From a virus, in the IMG/VR virus record IMGVR_UViG_3300042557_001298, positions 1-23,592 of that record: 23,592 bases of DNA; one strand, written 5' to 3'. Shown here one piece after another: positions 22,820 to 23,592 of the stretch. A program made the position numbers and the translations under genes. Each line of letters starts with the position of its first letter. The stretch's first letter is position 1. The notes beneath the pieces were generated by a model, which was given only the letters and a program-made list of their open reading frames with translations, did not search any database and had not been told where the DNA came from.

Positions 22820-23592
22820 AATTTACACCAACGCCCTGAAGGCCTATGAGTCTGAAAATGGCGAGCGATATGTAACCGGAACAACTTCTTCAACAATTCG
22901 GGACCTGCATGGCGATGAGATGTCGCTGGATGCCCTGAAGACAATGGCTGAAACAGCCAGACAGAATATGACGGTGTTCCTCAATCATAATTACAATGTC
23001 CCAGAGGACCTTTTTGGCTCCGCCACGGATGCCCAGATTGTTAGACGATATGACAGCGAAACAAACGAAGAGGTTTATGACCTCGATCTCAATATTCGGG
23101 TGGTAAACGAAGACGAAAACCCAGAGGCGCTTCGCGCTTATCGCGCAATCAAGCGCGGGGTTAAGCTTGGTCTCTCCATTGGAGCCCGCGTTGAAAAGGC
23201 GCGTCGCAAGGCTGCCGAAGGAGACAGGCCCGAGTCAATCCTTATTGAGAAGGTTCGCCTACTTGAGGCGAGCGTTGTTGGCATTCCTGCCAACCAGAGA
23301 TCCTACCTGCAGAACGCAGTAAAGAGCCTCCGCTCTGGTAGCGTCGATATTGACGAGCTTGAGGGCGTGATCGAAGAAGAGAAGTCAGAGACAGAAGTAA
23401 CCTCTAAGGCAGAGGCTGGCTCCGTCATTGCTGGGGACTGGGTTCTCTGGTCAAATGAGGACGGCGAGACAATGTGCGGCGCTGTTGAGTACGTTATGAC
23501 CGAAGGCACCCTTGGTGCTGAAGGTTCAGAGTATTCAATTGAAGCCACACCAGAAGATCCAGCAGCTCTTGTTCGCATTTATGAGGGCGAAG
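22809..23592 (+). CDS. HK97-type prohead protease (partial, runs off window)
   Basis: The frame is open from 22746 and has no in-frame ATG before the conserved part. The TTG at 22809 has GGGGG at 7 nt and gives an N terminus of normal family length (DFKIYTNALKAYESENGERYVTG). VFLNHNY holds the catalytic-type H60, KLGLSIGA (119-126) the conserved strand, and LLEASVVGIPAN (151-162) the nucleophile-type S155. The protease cleaves scaffold and capsid proteins during head maturation. After residue 180 comes an acidic linker and a small beta-domain (AGDWVLWSNEDGETMCG...AALVRIYEGE) that I recognise as a frequent extra module in phage proteases. It is on the opposite strand to portal, which is unusual. 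Confidence 0.9.
   Translation, partial: MDFKIYTNALKAYESENGERYVTGTTSSTIRDLHGDEMSLDALKTMAETARQNMTVFLNHNYNVPEDLFGSATDAQIVRRYDSETNEEVYDLDLNIRVVNEDENPEALRAYRAIKRGVKLGLSIGARVEKARRKAAEGDRPESILIEKVRLLEASVVGIPANQRSYLQNAVKSLRSGSVDIDELEGVIEEEKSETEVTSKAEAGSVIAGDWVLWSNEDGETMCGAVEYVMTEGTLGAEGSEYSIEATPEDPAALVRIYEGE

Overview
The window is part of a tailed double-stranded DNA phage genome (Caudoviricetes) or a prophage or metagenomic relative. The evidence is a portal protein, an HK97-type prohead protease with visible His/Ser catalytic motifs, and a phage replication and recombination set (SSB, RusA-like resolvase, DnaC-like loader, RecB/Cas4-family nuclease, likely annealing protein, MazG-like hydrolase, HNH nuclease). 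GC content is moderate to high and Shine-Dalgarno signals are strong, so a bacterial host is certain. An actinobacterial host is plausible but not provable here. No tRNA, rRNA, CRISPR, integrase, terminase or insertion sequence was seen.

Layout. (1) 1-3410, plus strand: an array of eight short transcription units, six carrying one small gene and two carrying no convincing gene. The typical unit has a palindrome with a GCCGCGGC-type core, about 10 nt, a TTGACR promoter with 17-18 bp spacing and a TAGAAT-like -10. A short hairpin at the predicted 5' end of the transcript, an AGGAGG site, the gene and usually an intrinsic terminator follow. (2) 3410-9960, minus strand: a second array of eight units carrying 13 small genes. 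Each unit is preceded by a differently built element of constant length (60-62 nt): a hairpin with a 3-nt loop, an A-rich block and a GATGATGG box. Intercistronic hairpins with a shared AAUGCGA loop occur in several leaders. The two arrays converge at about 3400-3550. (3) 10086-19085, minus strand: a compact replication/recombination operon with genes overlapping by 1-14 nt. It starts at a TTGACC/TAAGAT promoter overlapped by a 9-6-9 bp inverted repeat, probably the operator of a Cro/C1-type regulator encoded third in the operon. Several genes are below 60 codons: small zinc-ribbon proteins and single-span membrane peptides. (4) 19111-22627, minus strand: HNH nuclease, portal protein with unusual C-terminal domains, and zinc-knuckle proteins. 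(5) 22628-23592, plus strand: a divergent intergenic region, a short ORF and the prohead protease, which runs off the window.

Working together: the two arrays look like banks of independently expressed accessory genes, many of them zinc-binding or of unknown function, as is typical of early host-takeover genes. The long minus operon supplies replication and recombination, and the right end begins the virion genes. Most interesting are the three or four families of structured DNA/RNA elements that punctuate the arrays. Their stems differ in sequence but stay self-complementary, and their spacing to the promoter is nearly constant, which points to selection on structure.
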